NCBI GenBank assembly: GCA_964446945.1
Contig: CAYUQO010000006.1
Span: 62,001-126,000, forward strand
Origin: CAIYRG01 sp964446945
Lineage (GTDB): Bacteria > Pseudomonadota > Alphaproteobacteria > Micropepsales > Micropepsaceae
Direction: 5' to 3'
DNA length: 64,000 nt
The notes under the pieces were generated by a model. The model was not told the origin of the DNA. It made no database searches and saw only the letters and a list, made by a program, of their open reading frames with translations. Shown in pieces: positions 8,613-17,357 of this stretch. A program made the position numbers and the translations under genes. The stretch's first letter is position 1, and each line of letters opens with the position of its first letter.

Positions 8613-11600
8613 ATGCCACGTCGAACTGACATCCATACAATCCTGATCATCGGCGCAGGGCCGATCGTCATCGGCCAGGCCTGTGAATTCGATTATTCCG
8701 GCGCCCAGGCCTGCAAGGCATTGCGCGCCGAGGGCTACCGCATCGTCCTGGTGAACTCGAACCCCGCCACGATCATGACCGATCCGAGTCTGGCCGACGC
8801 AACCTATATCGAACCGATCACCCCGGAATTTGTCGAAAAGATCATCATTCGTGAGAAAGCCAATGTTCCGCCGGGCCGCGTTTTCGCGCTGCTGCCGACC
8901 ATGGGCGGGCAAACCGCGTTGAACACAGCGCTTGATCTCGCCGAAAGCGGAGTGCTCGCCCGTCACGGGATCGAGATGATCGGCGCCAACGCCGCGGCCA
9001 TCGCGAAAGCCGAAGACCGCGAACTGTTTCGCGAGGCGATGAATCAGATCGGTCTCGAATCGCCGCGCTCGCTATTCGTGCTCGACCACGCCGCCGCCAT
9101 GGAGGCGCTGGAAAAGATCGGGCTGCCTGCAATCATTCGCCCATCCTTCACTTTGGGCGGCACCGGCGGCGGCATCGCCTATAACCGGGAGGAATTCGCC
9201 GAGCTCACTGCCGGCGCACTGGATGCGTCGCGCGGCCACGGAGTCCTCATCGAAGAATCGGTTCTTGGATGGAAGGAATTCGAGCTCGAAGTGGTGCGCG
9301 ACCGGAATGACAACGCCATCATCATCTGCTCGATCGAGAATATCGATCCAATGGGCGTGCACACAGGTGATTCGATCACGGTCGCACCGGCGCTGACCCT
9401 GACCGACAAGGAATATCAGCGCATGCGCAGTGCCGCGATTGCGGTGCTGCGCGAGATCGGCGTCGAGACCGGCGGTTCGAATGTCCAGTTTGCCGTAAAT
9501 CCGGCGAATGGCCGGATGCTGGTCATCGAGATGAATCCCCGCGTCTCCCGCTCGTCGGCGCTGGCGTCCAAGGCGACCGGATTTCCGATCGCGAAAGTCG
9601 CAGCCAAACTTGCCGTCGGCTACACACTCGACGAGCTGGACAACGACATCACGCAGGTCACGCCCGCTTCGTTCGAACCGTCGATCGATTACATCGTGAC
9701 CAAAATTCCACGATTTGCGTTCGAGAAATTCCCCGGCGCGGATCCGGTCCTCACCACGTCGATGAAATCAGTGGGCGAAGTGATGGCGATCGGCCGCACT
9801 TTTGCGGAATCATTGCAGAAGGCACTGCGTTCGCTGGAAACCGGACTCACCGGACTTGATGAGATCGCAATTCCCAATCTCGGCCAGGGCGACGATTCCA
9901 GCGCCATCCGCGCCGCGCTGGGGCGGCCGACACCGGACCGGTTGAGGATCGCGACACAGGCGCTCCGGCTTGGAATGGATCCGGCGGATCTGGCGCGGCT
10001 GACCGGTTATGACCCGTGGTTCGTCGAACAGATCGCGGCCATCCTGCGTGCCGAGGACAAGGTGAAGCAGTCGGGAATTCCCGCCGACGCCCAGGAATTC
10101 CGGGCCCTCAAAAGCATGGGATTTTCCGATGCGCGGCTCGCCAAACTTGCCGCTATCCGTGAATCCGATGTCGCGGCGGCGCGGCGTGCCGCCGGTGTTC
10201 ACCCGGTCTATAAACGCATCGATACCTGTGCGGCCGAATTCGCCGCCCTGACGTCATACATGTACTCGACTTACGAGTCGGCGTCGGACGGTGCGGCCGA
10301 GTGCGAGGCGAGACCCGGTGACGGGCGTAAAATTATAATTCTCGGCGGCGGGCCCAACCGCATCGGGCAAGGCATCGAATTCGATTACTGCTGCTGCCAC
10401 GCCTGCTTTGCGCTGACTGCGCAAGGCTTTGAAACCATCATGGTCAACTGCAATCCGGAGACGGTGTCGACGGATTACGACACCTCGGATCGGCTCTATT
10501 TCGAGCCCTTGACTGCGGAAGACGTGCTCGAAGTCATTCATGTGGAGCAGTCAAAGGGTCAGCTCGCGGGCGTCATCGTTCAGTTCGGCGGCCAAACGCC
10601 CCTGAAGCTTGCAGGTGCGCTGGGCCGTGCGGGAATTCCCATTCTGGGAACATCGGCCGATGCAATTGACCTCGCGGAAGACCGCCAACGCTTTCTCGAA
10701 CTGCTGAAGTCGCTCGATTTGAAGCAGCCGGACAATGGTACCGCGCTGGATCTTGACGGGGCGCTCAAGGCTGCCGGACGCATCGGTTATCCGTTGATTT
10801 TGCGGCCCTCTTATGTGCTTGGCGGCCGCGGCATGATCATCGTGCCGGACGAGCAATCGCTCAAAAACGCGCTTCAGTCCGGCGAGCTGTTCCGCATCTC
10901 CGGTGATAATCCCGTCCTGATCGACCGCTTTTTACAGCACGCGGTGGAAGTCGATGTCGATGCGATTGCCGATGGAACAGGGGACGTGTTCATCGCCGGG
11001 ATCATGGAACATATCGAAGAGGCCGGAATCCATTCCGGAGATTCGGCCTGCGCCCTGCCCCCCCATTCGCTCGATAGCGCGACGATTGCCGAGCTGACGC
11101 GCCAGACCATCGCTCTCGCGCGTGCGCTCGAAGTCCGCGGGCTGATGAACGTGCAATACGCGATCCAGAACGGCGAGATTTTCGTCCTTGAAGTCAACCC
11201 GCGCGCATCCCGCACGGTCCCGTTTGTCGCCAAAGCAATCGGATTGCCGGTGGCCGGGATTGCGGCCCGCGTCATGGCGGGCGAAAGACTGGCGCAATTC
11301 ACCCTGAGCCGTCAGACAAAAGGCCATATCGCGGTCAAAGAAGCGGTCCTGCCCTTCAACCGCTTTCCCGGCGTCGACACGATCCTTGGACCGGAAATGA
11401 AATCGACCGGCGAAGTGATGGGTCTCGACTCCGATTTCGGTCGCGCCTTTGCCAAGAGCCAGATCGGCGGCGGCACAAAATTGCCCCTCTCCGGCGCCGT
11501 TTTCATTTCGGTCAAGGATGCCGACAAGGACCTCGCGACCGGCCCCGCAGCCCAGCTGATTGCCATGGGCTTCGATATCGTCGCGACCCGCGGCACCGCC

Positions 11601-11882
11601 AAGGTGCTGCAGGCAGCGGGGCTTCCGGTGCGGACCGTCAACAAGGTCCTGGAAGGCCGGCCCCACATCGTCGACGAGATGAAAAATGGCGATATTTGCC
11701 TCGTCTTCAACACCACGGACGGCGCCCAGGCGCTGGCCGATTCCGCCTCCATCCGCAAGACGGCACTTCAACTCAAGATACCCTACTGCACGACCATGGC
11801 CGGCGCCGCCGCGGTGGTTTTGGCCATACAGTCGCTTAAGTCGGGCTCACTTGAAGTCGCCCCCCTTCAGTCATATGCTTAA
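8613..11882 (+). CDS. carB: Carbamoyl-phosphate synthase large subunit
   Basis: Makes carbamoyl phosphate from bicarbonate, ammonia (supplied by CarA) and two ATP, for pyrimidine and arginine synthesis. The 1089-residue protein shows the two homologous ATP-grasp halves: the first opens with TILIIGAGPIVIGQACEFDYSG, the second with IIILGGGPNRIGQGIEFDYCC near residue 570; each has its own NPRVSRSSALASKATG / NPRASRTVPFVAKAIG motif. The C-terminal MGS-like allosteric domain follows (GFDIVATRGTAKVL). carA is not in the window; separated carA and carB are common in this group. It starts just after a strong terminator, so its promoter must lie within about 50 bases. greA follows. Confidence 0.98.
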   Translation: MPRRTDIHTILIIGAGPIVIGQACEFDYSGAQACKALRAEGYRIVLVNSNPATIMTDPSLADATYIEPITPEFVEKIIIREKANVPPGRVFALLPTMGGQTALNTALDLAESGVLARHGIEMIGANAAAIAKAEDRELFREAMNQIGLESPRSLFVLDHAAAMEALEKIGLPAIIRPSFTLGGTGGGIAYNREEFAELTAGALDASRGHGVLIEESVLGWKEFELEVVRDRNDNAIIICSIENIDPMGVHTGDSITVAPALTLTDKEYQRMRSAAIAVLREIGVETGGSNVQFAVNPANGRMLVIEMNPRVSRSSALASKATGFPIAKVAAKLAVGYTLDELDNDITQVTPASFEPSIDYIVTKIPRFAFEKFPGADPVLTTSMKSVGEVMAIGRTFAESLQKALRSLETGLTGLDEIAIPNLGQGDDSSAIRAALGRPTPDRLRIATQALRLGMDPADLARLTGYDPWFVEQIAAILRAEDKVKQSGIPADAQEFRALKSMGFSDARLAKLAAIRESDVAAARRAAGVHPVYKRIDTCAAEFAALTSYMYSTYESASDGAAECEARPGDGRKIIILGGGPNRIGQGIEFDYCCCHACFALTAQGFETIMVNCNPETVSTDYDTSDRLYFEPLTAEDVLEVIHVEQSKGQLAGVIVQFGGQTPLKLAGALGRAGIPILGTSADAIDLAEDRQRFLELLKSLDLKQPDNGTALDLDGALKAAGRIGYPLILRPSYVLGGRGMIIVPDEQSLKNALQSGELFRISGDNPVLIDRFLQHAVEVDVDAIADGTGDVFIAGIMEHIEEAGIHSGDSACALPPHSLDSATIAELTRQTIALARALEVRGLMNVQYAIQNGEIFVLEVNPRASRTVPFVAKAIGLPVAGIAARVMAGERLAQFTLSRQTKGHIAVKEAVLPFNRFPGVDTILGPEMKSTGEVMGLDSDFGRAFAKSQIGGGTKLPLSGAVFISVKDADKDLATGPAAQLIAMGFDIVATRGTAKVLQAAGLPVRTVNKVLEGRPHIVDEMKNGDICLVFNTTDGAQALADSASIRKTALQLKIPYCTTMAGAAAVVLAIQSLKSGSLEVAPLQSYA

Positions 11883-12015
11883 AGGCTGGCTTTAGCCGTA
11901 ACGGCTGCCGGAAACGGCGACCAGTCCTCAAGCGTTCTGTTCGGGCCTTTCTGCCGGTTCCATCAAGTGCCGGTCGGGAGCGACCAATTTACTGTCGAGT
12001 TCAAGGTGGAGAAGC

Positions 12016-12489
12016 ATGGACAAGATTCCGATGACCGTTGCGGGCTATCGGGCCCTCGAGGACGAGATTCAGCATCTCAAGATGGTTGAGCGTCCCACCG
12101 TCATCAAAATGATCGAAGAGGCGCGTGCGCATGGGGATCTGTCGGAAAACGCCGAATACCATGCTGCGAAGGAGCGGCAGGCTTTCATCGAAGGCCGCGT
12201 GATGGACCTGGAAGACAAGCTGTCGCGCGCGGAAGTCATCGACGTGACCAAATTGTCCGGCAAAACCGTGAAGTTCGGAGCCACCGTCACGCTCGCGGAT
12301 GAAGACACCGACACCAAGGTGAAATACCAGATCGTCGGGGACCTTGAGGCCGACGCCAAACGCGGACGCATCTCGATCTCATCGCCAATTGCACGCGCCC
12401 TGATTGGCAAGAGCGCCGGGGATACAGTGGAAGTCGCAGCACCGGGCGGCGCGAGGTCATATGAAATCCTCAAGGTGCAGTTCGCCTGA
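12016..12489 (+). CDS. greA: Transcription elongation factor GreA
   Basis: A 157-residue factor that enters the RNA polymerase secondary channel and stimulates cleavage of backtracked transcripts. It has the N-terminal coiled-coil with the acidic tip (DLSENAEYHAAKERQ) and the C-terminal FKBP-like domain ending SYEILKVQFA. GGAG lies four bases before the ATG. The carB-greA order is common in Hyphomicrobiales. The 133-base gap after carB holds GC-rich inverted segments but no clear terminator. Confidence 0.97.
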   Translation: MDKIPMTVAGYRALEDEIQHLKMVERPTVIKMIEEARAHGDLSENAEYHAAKERQAFIEGRVMDLEDKLSRAEVIDVTKLSGKTVKFGATVTLADEDTDTKVKYQIVGDLEADAKRGRISISSPIARALIGKSAGDTVEVAAPGGARSYEILKVQFA

Positions 12490-12551
12490 GGGCCCCGCCG
12501 GACACTTTTCAAAATGTGCTAGCATTTGCCGGGAAGTCCTGGAGAGAAGCT

Positions 12552-13325
12552 ATGCGCACATTTGTTGCGCTCGGATTTGCACTCGTGCTTGCGGGCGTAC
12601 CTGTGCCCGGCAGTGGCCATGCGGCAGCCGTGGAAATCCACGTCTTGACGGCAGGGGCAGTTCAGGAAGGTGAAAAGAAGCTCGCGGAAGGCTACCGGCA
12701 TATGACCGGAAACCGGGTGAGTTTCACCGCCGGAACTGTGGGACAGATCGGGGCACGTCTGAAGAACCATGAGCCTGCCGACGTGATCGTGGTTTCAAAG
12801 CCGGCCATGGAGCAGCTCGAAAAAGCCGGTGACATCCGGCCGCAAGGTTCTGCCGTATTGGGGCGGATCGGCATTGGAGTGGGGGTGAAGGAGGGAAGCA
12901 GCGTCCCCGACATCAGCAGCCCGGAGAAATTCAAGGCCGTGATGCTGGGCGCCAAATCCATCACCTATATGGACCCGGCTGCCGGGGCATCGTCCGGTAT
13001 CGCCACGGCAAAAATCCTGAAAAATCTCGGCATCGCCGATGAAATGGCGAAAAAGACCAAACTCACGGAAACCGGTTATTCGGCCGATCGCGTCGCCTCG
13101 GGCGAAATCGAGATGGCGATCCAGAACATTAGCGAAATCCTGCCGGTGAAGGGGGTCAGCCTGGCAGGACCGCTTCCGGCGCCGCTGCAGGTGTACACGG
13201 TCTATTCGGCCGGCGTTGCCAGCAATAGCGTCAATCCCAAGGAAGCCATGGATTTCATCCGGTTTCTGATCAGCGCAGAATCGGCCAGGGTTTGGCGGGA
13301 TGCCGGTGTCGAACCCGCCTACTGA
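12552..13325 (+). CDS. ModA-like periplasmic substrate-binding protein
   Basis: A 257-residue protein with a signal peptide (MRTFVALGFALVLAGVPVPG...AAA) and the fold pattern of molybdate/tungstate ABC-type binding proteins (IHVLTAGAVQEGEKKLAEGY, ADVIVVSKPAMEQL, YMDPAAGASSG, PKEAMDFIRFL). No permease or ATPase gene is adjacent, so it is an orphan binding protein and the ligand is uncertain. GGAGAG precedes the ATG at 12552 by five bases. In many related genomes pckA sits upstream of chvI; here this gene occupies that position. Confidence 0.8.
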   Translation: MRTFVALGFALVLAGVPVPGSGHAAAVEIHVLTAGAVQEGEKKLAEGYRHMTGNRVSFTAGTVGQIGARLKNHEPADVIVVSKPAMEQLEKAGDIRPQGSAVLGRIGIGVGVKEGSSVPDISSPEKFKAVMLGAKSITYMDPAAGASSGIATAKILKNLGIADEMAKKTKLTETGYSADRVASGEIEMAIQNISEILPVKGVSLAGPLPAPLQVYTVYSAGVASNSVNPKEAMDFIRFLISAESARVWRDAGVEPAY

Positions 13326-13341
13326 CCAGCCCCCGCCATCC

Positions 13342-13371
13342 CTGACAATTGTCCCTGCCAATCTCTATATT
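13342..13371 (+). promoter_or_regulatory. Predicted sigma70-type promoter of chvI
   Basis: CTGACA (13342-13347), an 18-base spacer, then TATATT (13366-13371), 26 bases before the ATG. The same CTGACA hexamer with 18-base spacing occurs before ahcY. Confidence 0.5.
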
Positions 13372-13397
13372 ACAGGCCAAACGGGGTAATTGATTCG

Positions 13398-14099
13398 ATG
13401 CCGACCATTGCGCTCGTAGACGACGACAAAAACATACTCGCTTCCGTCACCATGCTGCTGGAGCAGGAAGGCTATCATGTGCGCAGCTATACGGATGGCG
13501 CATCGGCACTGACCGCCTTGACGGCCAATCCGCCCGACCTCGCGATCCTCGATATTAAAATGCCCCGGATGGACGGCATGGAGTTGCTGCGGCGGCTTCG
13601 CCAATCGGCGGAAATGCCCGTCATCTTTCTCACCTCGAAGGACGAGGAAATCGACGAATTGATGGGACTCAACGCGGGCGCCGACGACTACATCCGCAAG
13701 CCGTTTTCGCAGCGTCTGCTGCTGGAAAGGGTCAAGGCCGTGCTTCGCCGCGCCGAAGGCAAGAAAGGCGCTCCGGCATCGCCGACCGAGGGCAAGCAGA
13801 TCATGACCCGCGGCAAGCTGACGCTCGACCCCTTGCGCCATGAATGCATGTGGGACGGCAAACCGGTTCGGCTGACCGTGACCGAATTCCTGATCCTGCA
13901 ATCGCTGGCCCAGCGGCCAGGTTTCGTCAAAAGCCGGGACAATCTCATGGATGCGGCCTATGACGATCAGGTCTATGTCGATGACCGCACGATCGACTCG
14001 CACATCAAAAGACTGCGCAAAAAGTTCAAGGCAGTGGACGAGAACTTCGATTCCATCGAGACGCTTTACGGTGTCGGCTACCGCTACAAGGAGAGCTGA
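13398..14099 (+). CDS. chvI: Response regulator ChvI, OmpR/PhoB family
   Basis: DNA-binding response regulator of the ChvG-ChvI system that controls envelope and acid-stress genes in Hyphomicrobiales. The receiver domain carries the acidic pocket DDD (residues 8-10), phospho-acceptor Asp52 (LAILDIKMPRMDG) and the conserved Lys in DDYIRKPFS; the C-terminal winged helix ends DDRTIDSHIKRLRKKFK and YGVGYRYKES. The 233-residue length is typical. The sensor gene chvG follows after 28 bases and the PTS genes after that, the standard arrangement. Confidence 0.96.
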   Translation: MPTIALVDDDKNILASVTMLLEQEGYHVRSYTDGASALTALTANPPDLAILDIKMPRMDGMELLRRLRQSAEMPVIFLTSKDEEIDELMGLNAGADDYIRKPFSQRLLLERVKAVLRRAEGKKGAPASPTEGKQIMTRGKLTLDPLRHECMWDGKPVRLTVTEFLILQSLAQRPGFVKSRDNLMDAAYDDQVYVDDRTIDSHIKRLRKKFKAVDENFDSIETLYGVGYRYKES

Positions 14100-14127
14100 T
14101 TCTGCCGCGTGATGAGAGGGCGCAGCC

Positions 14128-15795
14128 GTGAACCTGCGCCCGCAATTCCAGTTGGGCACACCGATGCGGAGCCTGGGGGCCACTCCGCGGGAACGGCCTG
14201 CGCGCCGTTTCTCTGCCCTGACCCAGCGCATTCTGTTCTTCAACGCGATTGCGCTTCTGATCCTGCTCGGTGGAGTATTGTGGGTACAGTCGAACCGCAC
14301 CGGGCTTATCCAGGAACGCATTTCCGGAATACGGGACCAGGCGGTCATCATCGCAGGGGCACTGGCTGAATACTCGGCCAATCCCGAGCTGCGCACGATC
14401 GAAACAGCACAAGCAGAACCACTGCTGCGCCAACTGATCGCGCCAACCGATCTGCGCGCGCGGGTCTATTCCACTGTCGGCCGGCTGCAAATCGACACGC
14501 GCAACCTGCTGCCCCGCAATGTGGTGAGCACGGCGGTTCTTCCGCCGCCCGATTCGACCAATCCGGTGACGGCGTTTTTTGTCCATGCAGCCGCCGCTGC
14601 CGAACATCTCTATGACGGACTCGTGGGCGTACGCCCGTTGTCGAATCTCGAACCGTATTTCGAAGCCGGCCAGAACGGCCGGGTTTATGATGAGGTGAAC
14701 AAGGCACTGGGTGGTGAAACCGGGACCAGCGAGCGTGTCAGTGAGCAGGATGAGTTGGTGCTTTCGGTTGCCGTTCCCATCAAACGGTTTCAGACGATCT
14801 ACGGCGTGCTGATGCTGACAACCGAATCCGGGGACATCGACGGGATTCTCAAGGCTGAACGCACTGCATTGTTTGAAGTCTTTTTTGTCGCCTTTGTCGC
14901 GCTGCTCTTCTCATCGCTTTACCTCGCCGGATTCATCGCCGCGCCGATCCGGAAACTGGCGGCGGCCGCCGAGCAGATTCGCCGCGGGCGGCGCGGCCGC
15001 GAAGCGATACCGACGCTGGAAGATCGCAATGACGAGATCGGCGAGCTTGCCGAATCCCTCTCGGCCATGACACGCGCGCTCTACGACCGGATCGATGCCA
15101 TCGAAAGCTTTGCCGCCGATGTCGCACATGAACTCAAAAATCCGCTGACCTCGCTGAAAAGCGCAGTCGAAATGCTGGAGCGCACCAAGGAGCCGGACAA
15201 GCGCGAGCGGCTGGTGCAAGTGGTGCGCAACGATCTCAAGCGCATCGACCGGCTGATCACCGATATCTCCGACGCATCGCGTCTGGATGCAGAATTGTCG
15301 CGTGGGCAGTCGGCTCCGGTGGATGTCACCAAGCTGCTCGACACGATGGTCGACATATATAACGGCATGGACCTGCCGCGTGGCGTACGGATTCACTTCT
15401 CCGAGTCAGCGCCACGGGCGGTCGTCCATGGCTTAAGCGACCGTCTCGGACAGGTGTTCCGTAATCTGATCGATAACGCGATCTCGTTCAGTCCGGAGAG
15501 CGGGGTCGTCGAAGTATCGGCGCAAATCGCCGGCGCGCGCGTGCTGGCCGAAGTGGCGGATGAGGGGCCGGGGATTCCGGAGCCGGACATCGAACGGATT
15601 TTCGAGCGGTTCTACACCGAACGGCCTGCCGAGCATGGCTTTGGCAAAAATTCGGGACTTGGACTTGCGATTGCGCGCCAGATTATCGCGAGTCATGGAG
15701 GCCGCATCTGGGCCGAAAACAAGCGCAATTCGGAAGGCCGGCGCGTCGGCGCGCGATTCATCGTCGAATTACCGCTAGCGCGGGTTGATGCGTGA
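14128..15795 (+). CDS. chvG: Sensor histidine kinase ChvG
   Basis: Membrane sensor kinase for ChvI, 555 residues. A first transmembrane helix (LTQRILFFNAIALLILLGGVLWV) and a second (VFFVAFVALLFSSLYLAGFIA) enclose a periplasmic sensor domain of about 200 residues. Then come a HAMP domain, the H-box FAADVAHELKNPLTSLKSA with phospho-acceptor His334, and a complete ATPase (NLIDNAISFSP, DEGPGIP, GLGLAIARQII). In related bacteria the periplasmic repressor ExoR binds this sensor domain; exoR is not here. The start is GTG at 14128 with AGAGGG upstream. The stop overlaps the hprK start (GTGA). Confidence 0.95.
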   Translation: MNLRPQFQLGTPMRSLGATPRERPARRFSALTQRILFFNAIALLILLGGVLWVQSNRTGLIQERISGIRDQAVIIAGALAEYSANPELRTIETAQAEPLLRQLIAPTDLRARVYSTVGRLQIDTRNLLPRNVVSTAVLPPPDSTNPVTAFFVHAAAAAEHLYDGLVGVRPLSNLEPYFEAGQNGRVYDEVNKALGGETGTSERVSEQDELVLSVAVPIKRFQTIYGVLMLTTESGDIDGILKAERTALFEVFFVAFVALLFSSLYLAGFIAAPIRKLAAAAEQIRRGRRGREAIPTLEDRNDEIGELAESLSAMTRALYDRIDAIESFAADVAHELKNPLTSLKSAVEMLERTKEPDKRERLVQVVRNDLKRIDRLITDISDASRLDAELSRGQSAPVDVTKLLDTMVDIYNGMDLPRGVRIHFSESAPRAVVHGLSDRLGQVFRNLIDNAISFSPESGVVEVSAQIAGARVLAEVADEGPGIPEPDIERIFERFYTERPAEHGFGKNSGLGLAIARQIIASHGGRIWAENKRNSEGRRVGARFIVELPLARVDA

Positions 15796-16301
15796 ACCAA
15801 AGCGATGCGGGACGCGTACGGGTCCACGCCACAGCCATCATACCGGCTTCCGCCTCTCTGCCATTCGGTGCGCTGGTGGAATCTGCCGTGCTGCTGCTGG
15901 GCGAAAGCGGTGCCGGCAAATCCGATGTTGCGCTGCGCCTGATAGGGATGGGTGCGCGGCTGCTCGCAGATGATCAAACGCTGTTGTTGGCGGAATCGGG
16001 CCAGCTTCACGCAGAGGCGGCCGACGCCGGGCACGGTCATATCGAAATTCGCGGCGTTGGAATTGTGAAGCTCCCGGCAGTCCGCCGCGCGCCTGTATTG
16101 TTTTGCGTCCGGCTGACGCAGGAGCCGCAGCTCCGGTTGCCCGAACCCGAATTCTTCCACCCGGAAGGCTTGCGGCTTTCGGCTGCACCGCGCCTTTTCC
16201 GGCTCAACGGGTTTGCAGCGTCGGCGCCGGCGAAAATTGCCGCGGCTGCAGCCGCGCTTCAGACCGGATCGTTATTGGCAGGCGACGGCTCTTTTTTCTG
16301 A
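15792..16301 (+). CDS. hprK: HPr kinase/phosphorylase, short alphaproteobacterial form
   Basis: Phosphorylates HPr on serine in an ATP-dependent way. At 169 residues it contains only the catalytic P-loop domain, lacking the N-terminal domain of the ~310-residue Firmicutes enzyme; this is normal for alphaproteobacteria. Walker A is LLLGESGAGKSDVALR and the family signature is IEIRGVGIVKLPA. The start is a GTG overlapping the chvG stop by four bases, so translation is coupled. The neighbouring EIIA(Man) and HPr genes are its partners, with the Ser target present in HPr. Confidence 0.93.
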   Translation: MNQSDAGRVRVHATAIIPASASLPFGALVESAVLLLGESGAGKSDVALRLIGMGARLLADDQTLLLAESGQLHAEAADAGHGHIEIRGVGIVKLPAVRRAPVLFCVRLTQEPQLRLPEPEFFHPEGLRLSAAPRLFRLNGFAASAPAKIAAAAAALQTGSLLAGDGSFF

Positions 16302-16349
16302 CCGGGACACTGCTATGTTGCGCGCCCTTTTCATTGGTCCGGTTAAAGA

Positions 16350-16766
16350 ATGATCGGCATTGTCATTGTCACACACGGCCATCTCGCCGACGAACTGCTT
16401 GCGGCCGTCCAGCATGTTGTCGGACCGCAAACGCACATCAAGACCGTTTGCATCGGCCCGCAGGACGACATGGACCAAAGACGGGCCGAGATCACCGCCG
16501 CGATAAAGGCGGTGGATCTCGGCGGCGGCGTTGCGCTCGTCACCGATATGTTTGGTGGTACGCCGTGCAATCTCGCGCTGGCCCACTTGAAGCGGGGAAA
16601 GGTCGAAGTCCTCGCAGGCGCCAGCCTTCCGAGCCTGATCAAGCTCATTGGCCTTCGAGCCGACCTGCCGCTGGAAAAGGCGGTGGATGAAGCGATCAAG
16701 TCCGGACGTAAATATATGCGTGCAGGCTCCTCGGAGCTGACGTCAGCTCCGGGCTCGAAGCCGTGA
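16350..16766 (+). CDS. PTS EIIA component, mannose-type
   Basis: A 138-residue EIIA of the mannose family; the phosphorylated His is His9 in IVIVTHGHLADELL, and LVTDMFGGTPCNLAL is the conserved core. In Hyphomicrobiales there are no sugar permeases linked to this protein; with HPr and a PtsP-type enzyme I it forms a regulatory phosphorelay that feeds information to HprK/ChvGI. No enzyme I gene is in the window. Its stop overlaps the HPr start (GTGA). Confidence 0.93.
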   Translation: MIGIVIVTHGHLADELLAAVQHVVGPQTHIKTVCIGPQDDMDQRRAEITAAIKAVDLGGGVALVTDMFGGTPCNLALAHLKRGKVEVLAGASLPSLIKLIGLRADLPLEKAVDEAIKSGRKYMRAGSSELTSAPGSKP

Positions 16767-17044
16767 CGTCGGGAAAGCTCGAGGCAACGGCCACCATCAT
16801 CAACAAGAAGGGCCTGCACGCGCGGGCCTCGGCCAAATTCGTTCAGACCGTGGCGCGCTTTCAGGCCGATGTGACGGTCAGAAGAGGCGAAAACACCGTC
16901 TCCGGCCGCTCGATCATGGGCCTGATGATGTTGGGCGCATCGCAGGGCACCAGCATCGATCTTGAAGCCGAAGGGCCGGATGCCGGCGCGGTGCTGGATG
17001 CGCTGCAACAATTGATCTCCGCGCGGTTTGACGAAGACAGCTGA
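16763..17044 (+). CDS. ptsH: Phosphocarrier protein HPr
   Basis: A 93-residue HPr. The enzyme-I phosphorylation site is His19 in NKKGLHARASAKFV, and the HprK target is Ser50 in VSGRSIMGLMMLGAS. Both sites are intact, so the protein can in principle be phosphorylated by both routes. GTG start overlapping the EIIA stop. Last gene of the chvI-chvG-hprK-EIIA-HPr run. Confidence 0.95.
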   Translation: MTSGKLEATATIINKKGLHARASAKFVQTVARFQADVTVRRGENTVSGRSIMGLMMLGASQGTSIDLEAEGPDAGAVLDALQQLISARFDEDS

Positions 17045-17357
17045 CGAGATTCGGCATAGCTGGAGTCCGCCACAAACGATCTGTCTCATTCAAAGTGTCA
17101 GAACGTCAGAACCCAGGGAAACTCCCGGTTTTCAAACGTCGCAAGTGTCAGACGAAGTGTCAGAAATGCGCGGGCTATCCCGCGGGACATCGTTGTTTTG
17201 TGAATGCCGGAATCGCGTGGCACCGTCCTGTGGCGCGGGCGCAATTCCTAGCTTCGCTGAAACAATAGTCCTATCCCTGCACCTGGTCAAGCGGCATTTT
17301 GCTGACGCTCTTTTGGCAGGGGCTTAAGAGCTCGCTTGGCGCGGGTTATATTGCGGT
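17045..17357. other. Intergenic region with three AAGTGTCAGA repeats
   Basis: This 313-base stretch holds no convincing gene. A possible 99-residue frame starting inside the HPr gene has no family likeness and no ribosome site. It carries three exact AAGTGTCAGA copies (17093-17102, 17143-17152, 17155-17164) and presumably the promoter of the next gene. Confidence 0.5.

Noticed and set aside
13365..14396. 343-residue reverse frame opposite chvI and chvG
   Set aside because: Fully antisense to well-supported genes and composed of low-complexity Arg/His/Ala-rich sequence.
17028..17327. 99-residue frame after the HPr gene
   Set aside because: Overlaps the end of HPr, has no ribosome site or family likeness, and includes the AAGTGTCAGA repeats.
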